Assembly: GCA_020081605.1 (NCBI GenBank)
Contig: JAHREC010000036.1
Location: 1-64,000, forward strand
Length of the DNA stretch: 64,000 nucleotides
Source: Albifimbria verrucaria
Lineage: Eukaryota > Ascomycota > Sordariomycetes > Hypocreales > Stachybotryaceae
Direction: 5' to 3'
In this document: positions 11,423 to 22,699 of the stretch, piece by piece
How positions within the stretch are numbered: the first letter of the stretch is position 1
Layout of the letters: every line of letters starts with the position of its first letter
Translations under genes and position numbers: made by a program
Notes under the pieces: model-generated
Told to the model about the DNA's origin: nothing
What the model saw: only the letters and a program-made list of their open reading frames with translations
Databases searched by the model: none

Positions 11423-12185
11423 TCAATCTCTGACATGTTTTGCCCTCTCGGTATAATAGCGCGGAGAGCGACTGAGCACAATCACATTCGGCGATTTCAT
11501 GGAGCAAACTTCGATCCGCCCACCCTCACATCCATCTTGCTTTAAGACGTTGGCCTCTAGTTTGACGCGCACCCGGAAATGCTTGCGGTTCCTGAAATTC
11601 GCGCTATTGTTTGCAGTGGCCTTGTTAAACTGCAGACGATCGTACGCAAATACTGGCTGGGCGTTGTGATTATGGAGTACCCACTCAGCCTTCGTAATAG
11701 GGCCTTTCTCTCGTTTGGCTGTATACTGTTTCACTTCATAATCTTGGTTCGTCGTTGGATCCACAGCATCCACACTTATGAATAGGGCAGAAACCTGAAG
11801 CGTTTCCCAGAGTCCGAGATATAGATCATTCGTCGACTAAGTTCACATCTATCGATGTGAACCCGGATTGCGAAGTAGTTTTTCTTCATTGTATACCATC
11901 CTTTTTTTCGTCGTGCTTGAATCCTTTTATTATGTTGCCATTCATGCCAATGTTGACTTTGGTATATGGACTGTCGACATATTGTAAACTTGTCAACTGT
12001 TTGATTATGGGCTCAAATGCCATATTCGTCTTAGAGGGTATAAGAGGCTGATCGCTCACAGTTGAACTGGACAAGGGCAGCCCGGGCGGTGGTTGGAACG
12101 AGCGCGACAGATCCTGATCGCAGCTTGAAACCGCAGTATATTCAGGGTAACCACCAAGCGCAATTTCATCAGAGCTACCCCACAT
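11423..12185 (-). pseudogene. NDT80/PhoG-like (VIB-1/XprG type) DNA-binding protein, frame broken
   Basis: Transcription factor of the family that includes yeast Ndt80 and fungal VIB-1/XprG, which control meiosis, starvation proteases or heterokaryon incompatibility. The ATG at 12185 opens a frame with an acidic/Pro-rich start, then NGNIIKGF, which resembles the first strand of the Ndt80 fold. The strongest match is the last part: YTAKREKGP, DRLQFNKATANN, KHFRVRVKLEANV and SPNVIVLSRSPRYYTERA. Two frame changes are needed. At an A7 run near 11900, one more A leads from KHDEKK into WYTMKKNYFAIRV. Near 11825 a one-base shift joins ELSRR to NDLYLGLWETLQVSALF. Because the shifted frames read sensibly on both sides, I think one ancestral gene is present, interrupted by indels or base-calling loss. 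Confidence 0.7.
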
Positions 12186-12187
12186 GT

Positions 12188-12758
12188 CTAGGGGTTACCA
12201 ACACCAGTACTGCTGGAGACGTTCTCAGGGCTACTTGTGGGTGGGACCGAGGCAGATCGTGGCTGAGAGAGGTTGACGTTGGGAGGTGGTTTTGGAAACT
12301 CGCCTTGAGCATCCAGTAGTCGGGATTGGGGATGAATGACGCATTCGCGCAGCGCATAGTTCTCTGACTGCAGTGTCTTAAAGGACTGTTCCATCTCCAT
12401 GAAGCCACGGACTTGCTGCTCAAGCTTCTTGGTGTAGCCCTCCTTACGCTGGCGGAATGCTCTCTGATCCTACGCGTTAGCAATGCTCATCACGATTCGT
12501 TGGCTAACCCACCACTCACCTGGCCAGCTGGGTTCTGCGGTGCGCGCTTTGCTTTTCGTTCATCATTGGTGATATCCACCATGGGTGAAGTAGCCGAAGG
12601 AGCTGGGGCTATGTTCGGGGTTGACGGGCCTGCAATCGGCATCATTTTGGCGAGAAGAGCAGGGTTGGGGCCAGGACGAGCGCGAAGATCAGCCCGTGTT
12701 TGCCTTCTAGTGCGCGTTGGAACGTATTGTGAAGTGATGGAAATGTGGTCGTGGCCAT
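12188..12758 (-). pseudogene. bZIP transcription factor with damaged basic region
   Basis: A clear fungal bZIP protein. From 12758 it reads MATTTFPSLHNT. After a one-base frame change near 12720 it continues TRADLRARPGPNPALLAKMM, a Pro/Ala-rich stretch and the bZIP domain. An intron splits the basic region (donor CAG/GTGAGT; acceptor best placed after GTAGGATCAG so that the frame aligns). The basic region then reads KRAPQNPAGQRAFRQRKE, where the family has RAAQNRAAQRAFRQRKE. It is followed by the leucine-zipper helix KKLEQQVRGFMEMEQ and the conserved tail EFPKPPPNVNLSQP. The Arg-to-Pro and Ala-to-Gly changes at the DNA-reading face, and another Pro just before it, should disrupt the helix. 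The stop is at 12188-12190, two bases before the next gene's ATG. Confidence 0.8.
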
Positions 12759-12795
12759 TTGAGGCTAAAGGTGCCGACGGAGGAGGATGAGAAGG

Positions 12796-12974
12796 TTACG
12801 TAGGTGTGCCGGCCGAGTCGCGTGAGCTCGAAGCAACTGAAGCCGACGACGAATCGACGTCGTGGTCTTTGAGCAGCTCAAGCTGGGCGCGCGATTGCTG
12901 GTCTAAGAGGAAGGCGACGAGATCATGTCAGCGAGGTGCGCGAGGCTCGTGTACTTGGCAGCAGCGTACAGATC
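12796..12974 (-). other. Coding fragment of an unrecognised small gene
   Basis: After a splice acceptor (TTTGCCCAG) at 12975 the frame reads DLYAAAKYTSLAHLADMI. A one-base shift near 12910 carries it into LLDQQSRAQLELLKDHDVDS and a Ser-rich tail ending in TAA at 12796. Composition and helix pattern look like a real protein, possibly a coiled-coil subunit, but I do not recognise it and no upstream exon is convincing. It lies just upstream of the bZIP gene on the same strand. Confidence 0.4.
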
Positions 12975-15085
12975 CTGGGCAAACAGACAAAGACAACGAG
13001 CGTGCAATGCGAAAAAAGACGCGAGCGATAGAGTATGGCCAACAACAGAAGCTCGAGAGGAACCGGCTGTATGTGATGATGTTATGTTTGAGGGCAGAGC
13101 TGCGCCGAGTAAGATGGACGACACGCTCAAGAGGAGGGGCAAGGCGGACTAGGTGTGTGTGTCTGTGTGTCGTGGGAACATGGCGTGCCGGTATCAGTTG
13201 GAAGACCCGAAACTTCGCGGCATGGAGAGGCAATCTCAGTTCGGATTGCCAGCGGGTGGCTCCATATGATTGATGTTGGAAAAGGCATCACGACGTCGAT
13301 CCCCAATCGTGGTCCTCTCCGGTTTCGCCGTTATCTGTAGCCTAGCGTAGCGAAGGCGGCTCTGGTCACGCTCTGTCGTTGTCGAACGGGCCATGCCGTC
13401 TTCGTCGCGTAGGCTCCCGACACTCTCTTTACTTTTTGTTTCATTTTCTTATCATTTTCTTCTATTTTCATTTCTTTTGTCCTGTCCCTCCCCTTCCCCA
13501 CCCCGGTTTAAGGCGCGGTTGCCTTACTTGAGCCTCATCGAGGTGCCCGCGAACCACATGCCGCATCCAACCAGCGATCTTAGCTGTTGTTAATATAGGG
13601 GTGGAGGATTTTAGGCCGAATCTACTCCGCATGCCGAGCGGCAAACGAGTGCCAAGCACATACCGCTCATGCTCCTATTTGATGTTGGGCTTCCTCTTGT
13701 GTCGTTGCGGCCGTCGCTTCATGACAAATTCTTGGTCAAGCCCTTGCACAACATGGGATTCCCTGTTCCTCTACGCGCATCACTCTTTCCCTGCTTGATT
13801 CGGCATTCACGTTTGGCGCGCATGGTATGGGCTGGGGATGGTTGTAGTAGTCATATCTGCCCGCATTGTTGTGACCACACCCCATCCATGCATCAGTGCA
13901 ATGAAAGGCTCGCACGTACGATGCATGCTTGGCTGATTCGGTGCATGACTTTCTTGCCACACAAACATGAGGCTGGCGACTGAGGTCTGCCTCGAGAGGC
14001 CTGCGTCGTGAGATCCTGGTTCAGTTCCCCAAGTTCGTTACTTCGTGCAGTGGCATGGTGAAACACAGTCACGATACGATTACAGTGACCAGCTATTTCT
14101 TGCGCAGCGTTGCCTGGTGGCTCGGCCTTTCAACAGGTTGTTTTTTCTCATGTTGCTCAACGCCAAGGTTGGAGGGACTCAAAGCAAGGACTTCAACCCA
14201 AGCCCCTTCTTTTCATGGATCATGAGATGAAGTGCCTGGGATTGATTCTTGAAGGTCCACGAGCCGGCTGACGCGGTGGCGAGATTGGGAGTCGTCCGGA
14301 TTTTCCTCTTTAAGGAGAAAAAGAAAGTATCAACCCTCAAAGTGAGTCACTGCCACTTCAATCAATACATTACAAGATGGCTCACTTGTTTCACAGGAGG
14401 AGGTTCGTGTCAACAACGCGGTTGGCTTATTTCTGCCTGCCGTGAAGTTTACTTCCGAGCTAGGAAGCCACTGTGTGTTAGCTTATTCGCAATCCGGCTT
14501 CTCCCTCCATAGCTGCTCAGCTACGCTGTAAGCGGCGCTGTCAGCGAGCAACGACAAAGGTGCCTATCTCCTTGACCACGGCTCAATGGGTGCACGTAAG
14601 AAGAGTAGAGGCACAAAGGAGGGGCTTTACACACTTGCCTGGTCATGAGCTTGCTGAATCAATCTGTGGTCACTACGGTGGAGAACGGGTCAAGGACGGG
14701 GTAAATCGGCGGGCTGCCAGATGCTCCACCACCTTTGAGGCTCTGCTGCAGATCAATCACTAGTCGAAGCGATTTACAGAGTCCATAAGCCAGGGGGCGA
14801 CGGGGCAGACGGAACGGTTACCGCATGGCGTAGCATTAGTACGGGATGTAGTGTTCACTGTAAAACAATAAAACAAATTCAAATTCCGAGCCATGACTAT
14901 AGGACCTGGAAGCAAAATCCAGATGTCGATTGTGTACATAAGGAAGAAAACAGAAACGAACAGAAGGGTATAAAGTCTATCGGAGTTGGGCACCTCTGGA
15001 AAGGAGAAATGTGGCGAGATAGCCGAGGATACGTGCCAACGGCTACTCTGCCAGAAGAAAGCTGTCCCGGGGTTGACAGCGAGTT
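12975..15085. other. Intergenic, no gene supported
   Basis: Several frames of 60-150 codons occur on both strands, but none shows a family motif or a splice-consistent continuation. There is a pyrimidine-rich stretch at 13420-13500. Confidence 0.4.
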
Positions 15086-16041
15086 TTAGATCATCTGAGC
15101 TGTCGGCGCACCGAGGGTATGCGGGCTAATGCCATGCCGCAGGGCGTCCTGCAGTTCTGCGATTTGTGCCATCATGGCGAGCGAGTGCTGGGACTGCTGC
15201 TGCATTTCTGCGCGCAGCTTCTCGTTCTCCTCGCGCACACGCTTAATCTCGTCGCGCAGCTCCGTAAGCTCGCCCAACGCCTGGACCGTGCTCGATCGGC
15301 GCTTGCGCTTCATGCCGGACTTCTCGCTCTCGTCGTCGTCGGGCGAGTTCATGTCGACGGGCGGGCTGATCGCATCGGTGTTCGTGTGTATGCGGCGGAG
15401 ATGCTCGTTCAGGTTCTCCTGGCGAGAGAAGCCCTTGCCGGTGTGGCGTTTGCAGCTGGGATGCGGGCAGTTGACTGTCTTCTTCAGGCCGCCGTGCATC
15501 CCGTGCACCTCTCGCTCGTGTCGCTGCAAACCGCTGAAATTTGTAAAGCCTAGTAGGTTCTCGCAGCCAACCGCAGGACAGCGGTAGAGTCTCTCGTGCT
15601 TGCCCATGTGTTTGCTAGAAAAGATCGACGTTAGTTACTTTTTGTCCTAGAGAATCCAGGGTGTTTAACTTACTTCCAATCGCACTTGCGCGTAAACGCC
15701 CGAATATCCTCTTTGCAGTCCTCCAGCGGGCAGTGGAACCGTCCATCTGGCTGCTTGACTACATCGCGAGCCGGCTTTGAGATGTGTTTCGAGCGTGGCG
15801 ACGGAGGACAGCCGATACCGGGCGAGGGCTCCTTATGCTCGTCCTCGGGCAACGAGTCGGACAGCTGGGGCGTTTGCAGCGGCGCCTGGGTAGGAGAAGG
15901 GGACTCGGCGGTGTACTGACTGGGCTGTTCGGCGACATCGGTGTTGGAGAAGCGCTGGTCGGCGGTGTGATCGTGCTCGTCGCCGATGGGAGGATATGCG
16001 CTCTCGTGTATAAAGTTGCGAGGCTCGTATGCGACACTCAT
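15086..16041 (-). CDS. C2H2 zinc-finger transcription factor with coiled-coil tail
   Basis: Nuclear DNA-binding protein, intact, 298 residues, from exons 16041-15674 and 15614-15086. The 59-nt intron has a GTAAGT donor, a CTAAC branch site and a TAG acceptor, and the splice completes CDWNKHMGKHE. The N-terminal third is Ser/Pro/Glu-rich. Residues about 103-215 hold a tandem of fungal C2H2 fingers: FHCPLEDC...CDWNKHMGKH, YRCPAVGC...LQRHEREVH and NCPHPSCKRHTGKGFSRQENLNEHLRRIH. This finger pattern is known from many Pezizomycotina proteins of unknown target. The C-terminal part (LGELTELRDEIKRVREENEK) is a heptad-rich coiled coil likely used for dimerisation. It is one of the cleanest genes in the window, which argues that the local sequence can be accurate. 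Confidence 0.9.
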
Positions 16042-16564
16042 CGTGAACTAGAACGGGGAGGGTTTTGGTAGGGGTGTTGATGAAGGAAGAGGGCACGTTG
16101 AGGGTCGTGAAAGGCGTCAATATTGTCAGTATGCATCAGGAACGATAGAAGGTTGTCTTTGAGGGCTGCCTAGAGAGGCAGATATATAGAAAGACATGAT
16201 GTGTAAAGGCCCCATTTGAGGCTCGGAGGCAGAGGTTGAATGGCTTGAAGATGTAACATGTAAGCGGAAGCGAGGCGGGTGAGGCATCCTGGTGACCGTG
16301 TTTGCCTTAAGGCGGTTGACACCGGCCATGCTGGTTTCGGTAAGGCTTCCGGCCGGTCGAAGACATTCGGCACCACTTTGGCCGCCGCACGTTTGAACTA
16401 CAACTGGGCCTTGGACCATGGCAACAGGCAGCAACTACACGACATCATAAACGCCATATTTCATTGAGCCAGCATGTTCAACGATTTAACAGTGTGATGT
16501 TCCGAAAACTGTCCTCGTTATGCATGTTGATGGTCTCAAATAAGCATTCAGACGTTCTTCCTTT
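16042..16564. other. Intergenic, no gene seen
   Basis: Presumed 5' flank of the minus-strand zinc-finger gene. No supported feature. Confidence 0.4.
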
Positions 16565-17150
16565 GTCGCAACCCCAGAACGCCCTAGAGGACTGGGATGG
16601 AGATGGAGAAATGGCCATCACCTGACGCCAGCCAGCTTCATTTTCTGTGCCTCGTCAGGCTCTTGACGCAAGGCTCGTCCCCTACAATGTGTGGAGAAAA
16701 TCCTCGTGCCTGACGTTGCCGCCCACAGGGCAAGGCGAGGCTGTGTGACCCTCCCTCTCTAGCCTGACTTGGCGCGGCTGTGTGCAGGCGGCAACCTACG
16801 ACATCTTGTCAAATTGCCCCCAAATATCCGTCAGTTGTCTCTTCCTCATGCACCATAGACACCGCAGCCACCATCCTCGGTTCGCCTTAGACAACACTGC
16901 CTAGTATGATTCGGTCTCAACATTTAGCATCGCGAGAAATCGGTCCTCATGCTGTATTTCGGTCGGCGCCCCAATTTTACTTCCTCCCGACCATCCCCTC
17001 CATGTCCTGTTCCAACTTGTTACGCTTGTTGTTCTCGTTTTCTCCTCTCTCTTGTCTGCCCAGCGGCCCCGGCCGTCACAGACAACCTTCTTTACCGACT
17101 GCACCTCTACCCCGTTGGCGTCACCTCCGAGGACCTGGTTCTACCTGGGA
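16565..17150 (+). repeat. Dispersed repeat family 3, copy a (diverged)
   Basis: Collinear with 26092-26700 on the same strand. Shared blocks in order are GGAGATGGAGAAA, GCCAGCTTC, TTTTC...TGCC, CGCAAGGCT, TGTGTGG, TCTGTCAGTTGT-like, CCTCATGCA, TAGTATGATTCGG-like and the ACCTCT...GTC end. Divergence is considerable. No coding content is recognisable. Confidence 0.6.
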
Positions 17151-18509
17151 TGGCCAAAACATATCTCGTGGATTCGAGCAGCGTTTCTAATAAAACTTCA
17201 ATTCCCGGAGCCAGGGCTAGGTGCGTATCTAGTTAAATCGGGCCCTACAAAACCCTCTCTCTGGGAACCACTGAGAACCACCAAAGAGCGTGGTACTCAA
17301 GCTTAGCTTTGATAATGTCAACTGTACTGACATGCTCTTCTCACTCACCCGCGACCTTGCCGGCGTTATGGCAGACCAGCTTCACTCTTGGAGCTACCGA
17401 GGCGGTGCTCGTTCTATCCGCCCCGGCCTGCTACGAGACCCAGACAATTTTCATCAGTGTATCAGACGGCGGCAACCTCCTTTCTGACTAAGGCCGGCGA
17501 CAGCGGACTCGGTTGATTGGCAACGAAATCGTCATCACTCGAGTCCACGTTATCCTCCGATGGGCCACCGCCAAGCTCAACACTTGATCACTTCGACTTG
17601 ATCGTTCATCCTGGGGTGGCGGTAGCTCGACTAGGGTATTCAACGTCATCTCGACTGTCCGATCTTTGATGCCGCTTGCATGAGATTCCCTGTATTGCTT
17701 CGAGATCCCCAGGCCACTTGCTGCATTGCTCTTGCCGGAAGAACAACCGTCAAGATGAAGAAGCAAATCTATAGTACTATCGTTCTCACGACCTCAAGGT
17801 GTATTAATGAGACTAATAATTTTGGTATTATGAAAGAGCTTGTAGTATATTTTCACTGGACAATGCATATATATGGGTCATGGCCACCTTTTCACCTGTT
17901 GCCACTGACGCACCCTCCGTCATTACTCAATTTGACTTCTTTCCTAAAACTTCAGCACCATCCCGAAGCAAACTTACAAGATCCAGGAGACGTGGCTGCA
18001 GGTTCACATTGCAGGTTCACATTGCAGACATCATTGCAATGGACATTGTTTTGTTGTATGCAGTACAGCTTGATCCGAACAAGCTCCCAGCAACGCTATG
18101 TTCTTCGCTCTCGTTCGTTGGGGTCCGGTCTTTGATGTATCCCCGTCTTCGATCTCGTCGTGGCATGGTTAGTGTGTTGTGTGGACATATGAAGGTGGCA
18201 ACACTCAGGAGGCCGATGATGTGCCACGCCTACAAGCCGCAAGACCCAGTGCACAACGAACGAGCTGACGAATGGTCGACTCAAGCCGGGATATTCCCTG
18301 GATTGAAGGCGTCAAGCCCGTGTATCAGTATGCAAGGACAGCCTTCTCCAGGGCGAGAATTGTTTCACAAATCGGTTCCTTGTCATGTACGCTCACCTAT
18401 CCTCACCATAGCACCACCGATATGTCCGATTTCACCTCGACCACCGGCGATGCCCAATCTGCGTCGTCTGCGAAGCACCCGTTGCCCATGATGCCTTCCT
18501 GTCTCGCCT
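17151..18509. other. Intergenic, no gene supported
   Basis: Frames near 17300-17490 and 17680-18490 have fair composition but no domain. The right end may include decayed 5' parts of the SWIRM gene that follows. Confidence 0.35.
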
Positions 18510-19128
18510 TACAGCAAGGCGGCACCAAGTCCTGAGGCGCCTGCGACGCCACCCACCCAAGCTATGAAGGGCCCCATTCCCTACCCAAGCGAAGATGCTG
18601 CTGCCATAAGCCCGCCGCACCCTCCGCTGTTTGCCTCGACCTGGCCTTCCGCTCTTAGGTCATGAAGCATTACACTGCCAATCGCAAGGACTGGCAGCAG
18701 CCCTATATGACCCTCAGGTCGTGTTAGCGCCCCCGAACCTTCTCGTCGGTCTGTCGCGCCAAACCAAGAGGACAAGGATTTCAACGCCTTGCCCGACTAT
18801 CGCCCGCCTTCCAACTCTCTGCCTAGCAGACCTAACAGCCTCAATGTGGACTGCAAGGGTCAGTCAATTGACCTCGGCGACCACCCACACGCTCACCTGC
18901 TTTACCCGGACGAGGTGACGTTGACTGGCAACCTACCTCACCAACAAGCGCCGCATTTTTGAGTGTCGCCTGCAGTGACTGCGCACAGGCAAGGCGTTCC
19001 GTAAGACCGATGCCCATCAGGCCTGCAAGATTGACGTCAACAAGGCATCCAAACTGTGGACTGCATTCAACAAGGTGGGCTGGCTTGACGCCGCCTGGAC
19101 CGGTCTCACCGGTCCCCTTGGCTTCTAG
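18510..19128 (+). pseudogene. SWIRM-domain protein, heavily decayed
   Basis: Relic of the fungal SWIRM-domain family (chromatin-associated, related to yeast Fun19 and Rsc8/Swi3 SWIRM modules). Recognisable pieces in order are SPEAPATPPTQAM, VMKHYTANRKDWQQ, SVAPNQEDKDFNALPDYRPP, SIDLGDHPHAHLLYPDEV and then, after a frame change, ATYLTNKRRIFECRL, GKAFRKTDAHQACKI and DVNKASKLWTAFNKVGWL, ending at TAG 19126-19128. The last four blocks cover the SWIRM helices. Breaks include in-frame TAG (after DLAFRS) and TGA (after FECRLQ) codons and several frame changes. These are partly substitutions (TGA where the family usually has Cys), so simple base-calling loss does not explain them all. Confidence 0.75.
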
Positions 19129-22100
19129 AATGGCGCACTCGCTTTGCCCCCGTGGAATCCAGTCCAGGTCCTCGCGAAGTAGCACAGGCAACAGCAGCTT
19201 GTCGAGCCATCGGTGATAGGAAGACCATATCATGTGCTTACCGTCTCGTCAGTCCATCGAGTAGTTTTGGATTTCAGTTTCGTACAGTATAGTACAGTGC
19301 AGAACCTGCAATATGCCTAGCAAACACCCTGGGAGAAAGTCCGCTATTTGTTTCCCGGTATGACTTTTATGCTCCCTCAGCTTGCACCGTAGCTGATCAT
19401 CCTTTAGCATAAACTTGAGCTTCGGCCCTCGCGGTCGAGGTGCTGGAGAAGGCATCCTAGCCTGCCTGGCCACGCTGAGAGCCCCTACACATGCCTCATC
19501 ATGCCGCAAGTGTTTAGAAGATGGCCCAGATTTAAGAAGATGATGGTGATGATGTGTCGGGAGCTGACCTGAAGCGATGTCTGCAGCAGCGCTGTGCGTG
19601 CGTGAATATCGCTGTCAAAGGAATTGGTTATAGGCTTTCAATATCAGAGTGATCTAGCCGGGACATGCCAGCCATGGAAAGATCAAGATCGTGAAGGCGC
19701 TGCTGCTCCAGAATGCGGCGTGCGTGGAGTATGTCCAGGTGTGGGCATTGTCTGGTAGATTGGCGACACGACCGAACCTGGGTGCCCGAACGGCGGTGAT
19801 CCCATTCGTCTTATACTAACGACCGAGGGGAAGAGCGCTATTGAGGTGTTAATCTCCCTCAACCGTCGCCATTTCTTGCTGATAGGGCCCACCAGAGATG
19901 GGACCAAATCCATGTCTGGACCACACCCGTGTCTGGGCTTGGCCACACCTCCCCTCCCCGAGCGGGTTCCAAGCTAGCACCGAGCTTAGAACACAAGGCG
20001 AAACGGTCAGAAGAAGCGATCCACCAATCCCCATAAAAGTTGTGGTCTAAACAGTATAAGACAAGTCTAAATCTGTCAACTGGATACTTCTGCCCTCCAT
20101 ATGACACTGCCTTCCAGCTAATTTGCTGCCTTGCGGTAACCCCAAGCTGGTCCGCTACATTCTGACGGTGATGCTTCCGGCAGTCATCTTTCAAGGGAAG
20201 GGTTTCGCACAATTTGGGATACTCATTGGAGTGGGCACCCGTACACGGTAACATAGCTGCTCATGGGCAGAAGGGAATCGTCGCTGGGTAAAGCGGGCGC
20301 AACAGCAATGATACATGGTTTTCAGTCAGTAACTAACTTCAAGTCTGGAAAACAGGCTCAGAAGAGGATGTTGAGCTGGGTGATTTGAATTAAAGAGAGT
20401 GTGTGAGAGTAAGAGAGAACTGCGCTGGAGAGAACCTGCGCGTCTGAAGCCGAACTTCTGGTCGGATCGAAGCAGTCGATAACAGGGTCAAGTGGCGACA
20501 TGAGGTTCCTGACATTGAGCTGCTTGTTGTCCTTGGCATTTGCGAGAGCCATTGCGATTGAGTTCAACAATACAGGTCAAAGGCAGTTGTAATTGAGAGG
20601 CAGTGAGATGGGGAAAATAGCAATGATGGAGAAGATTGAGGGACTCATGCCTAGGCTGCGTTTGTAGTTGGAGAGCCTCGTGGATTATGGTCTTACTTGA
20701 TGATTCGAAGCAGAGATCCTGAGGATTGACGTTGTGCAACTGGGCTAGGATACATTGACACTACCACAGCTCCTCGAGGTAACAACGATATCATCAAGCT
20801 ACTGGAAATCTGGAAAGCCCCTTCTTCTAGTCCTTATTCTCGGCCGTTGGTGGCCATTGAATGTCAATAGACTAATTCATCGTGTGACGTAAGCCGCTTG
20901 TGAGAATTAGAAGGCAACGGTCACGTTCTTGAACGTTGCTGAGTTCTGCTAGGGTCGAGTAACACTTTCTGCTGCAACTAGATGAGTAGTTAACGACAGC
21001 CCCGGATTGCTCTCACAAGGACAGGTTTGTTCAGAAAATCCCAGCCCTCGATGAAACCATCCAGCCGCAATGCCTGCCGCAACTTGAAGATGTTCAAGCC
21101 ATGCCATGCCCGTCAAGACGCCGAACTTGCCGCAGGAAAAAGGACAGCGTCGACTGCAAATGTTTCGTCTAGCAATTAATTCGGGCTGCTAAACTGTTTC
21201 ATTACTTGCAGCTCGAGGACGATTTCCTGGCCTCACAGTTCTTGTTACATCAGATTGAGTTGCTTACGCTGTAATACATAGTTAGAAGAACCCGACCTCA
21301 ACGCCGACGCAACTTAAAGCTGGGTGTAGGTATCATTTTGATAGATATGTTCCGTAGAAGAATATGCTACAACGAAAGATAAATTCCGCACTCATCAGAC
21401 AAACCATCTGTCGGAACTAAGGTTGAGTTATGGTAGGCATGATGAACACAAGGTCCCCACTAACCCTGTCCTCAGGTGCTGCTTTGTTTCAGGGCCCAGG
21501 TGACGGCTTGAACAATCTCATGGCATCACCTGAATGGTTGTAGAAATTTGAGATGTTTCTTCGGTTCTGTCACGTCCAGCAATGGCTGGTGCTCTTCAGA
21601 TCAGTTCTAATCCCAAAATCCCCAAGACTCTCTTTCAGACCAACCAAGTGAGTTTTCGTTCTTCTGCGACCCTAACGGACAAGATTCGGTGTGCATGGCC
21701 CAGTATGCACACCCCGGTCCGTTGGTCAGGGGCAATATGATGCGTGGCGTGTGCCTGCGCAGATCCCTCAGCAGGACTCACCAGTTATTCACGCAAGGGC
21801 GCAGTCCATGACAGCCACGGACGGTGTGGCTTTGGAGGGTTCAAAAGCAAATTCTTAGTGATGCGCTTGGTTACTGGTTACTGGTCAAGTTAAAGTAGGC
21901 TCTGTTTCATCTAGCAGTGTGGGTTATCGGTAATCAGGGAACAAACGCTGCGGTCCTGCAGATGAACAGGTTGTCGCACGACATGGAAGGTGCGTTGTTG
22001 GGCAGCTGCCGAGGTGGAGAGATAACTCAATTACCAGCCTACATCCCCTCGCAAGGTCTTCTAAACCAGAAATGTTGATTTGCCGGCAGGCAACAGCGTT

Positions 22101-22699
22101 GGCAAAGAGCCTCCATGCGGGAATCTATTCGCTTGGAGGGTGTGGTTGCTTTCCGTTAAGAGTAGTAGATCTGCTCTTCCATTTCGCCCACGTCAACAGG
22201 GAAAATACTACCGGTGGTAGCCGGGCCATTTCACTTCTGGGAGCCCGTCCTACGAAGTATCATATCATACCTGCTGAATGAAAACCGTGGCTTTGTTTCT
22301 CATGATAGTGCACAAAGTAACAACCCCTCACCCCCGGTCCGGAACAGAGAGAGCCAGGTTGTAGTGTTGTGGAATGCTCACCAAAAAGACTTACTGGCTT
22401 ATGGGAAAGTTCATATCACTGGAAACACGACCAGGATATACTTGCCGCTAGTTACCGCAGGTTGCCAGCCATTGAGTGAGGCTCAAATGAGACAACCGTG
22501 CTTGAATCTGGACAGTAAACACCATGTCAGGGCCACCCTCCTGGAATCATGCTCTGCAGCACAGAATTGCGATTTCAAGTGGGCTTCCCTCAATCACCGC
22601 TCACGCTTAAGATCAGGCGAAACCGGAAAGCGCGAAGACCAGAGAGTGCCTGAGCGAAACTGGTCCGTGCAACCCGATCATCATTTGAGGAAAAGGTGG
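19129..22699. other. Long gene-poor interval
   Basis: Nothing firm. A possible exon lies at 20358-20552. A 131-codon minus-strand frame (20254-19859) and a 162-codon plus-strand frame (22214-22702) show no motifs. A short RRRTCRRKKDSVDC-like string near 21115 faintly recalls a Zn2Cys6 finger but cannot be extended. Confidence 0.35.
20358..20552 (-). CDS. Possible first exon of an unrecognised regulator
   Basis: From ATG at 20552 the frame reads MALANAKDNKQLNVRNLMSP and continues PLDPVIDCFDPTRSSASDAQ. An LNV-NLLSP-like start is common in fungal transcription factors. No donor site leads clearly into a further exon, so this may be a relic or chance. Confidence 0.25.
   Translation of the reverse strand: MALANAKDNKQLNVRNLMSPLDPVIDCFDPTRSSASDAQVLSSAVLSYSHTLSLIQITQLNILF

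Noticed and set aside
11390..11450. A minus-strand GGTTCGAGTC box like a tRNA T-loop
   Set aside because: No matching T-stem, A box or acceptor stem can be folded around it, and it lies beside the NDT80-like coding end.
15119..15587. Plus-strand frames of 144 and 152 codons opposite the C2H2 gene
   Set aside because: They are the antisense of a clearly coding, intron-containing zinc-finger gene.
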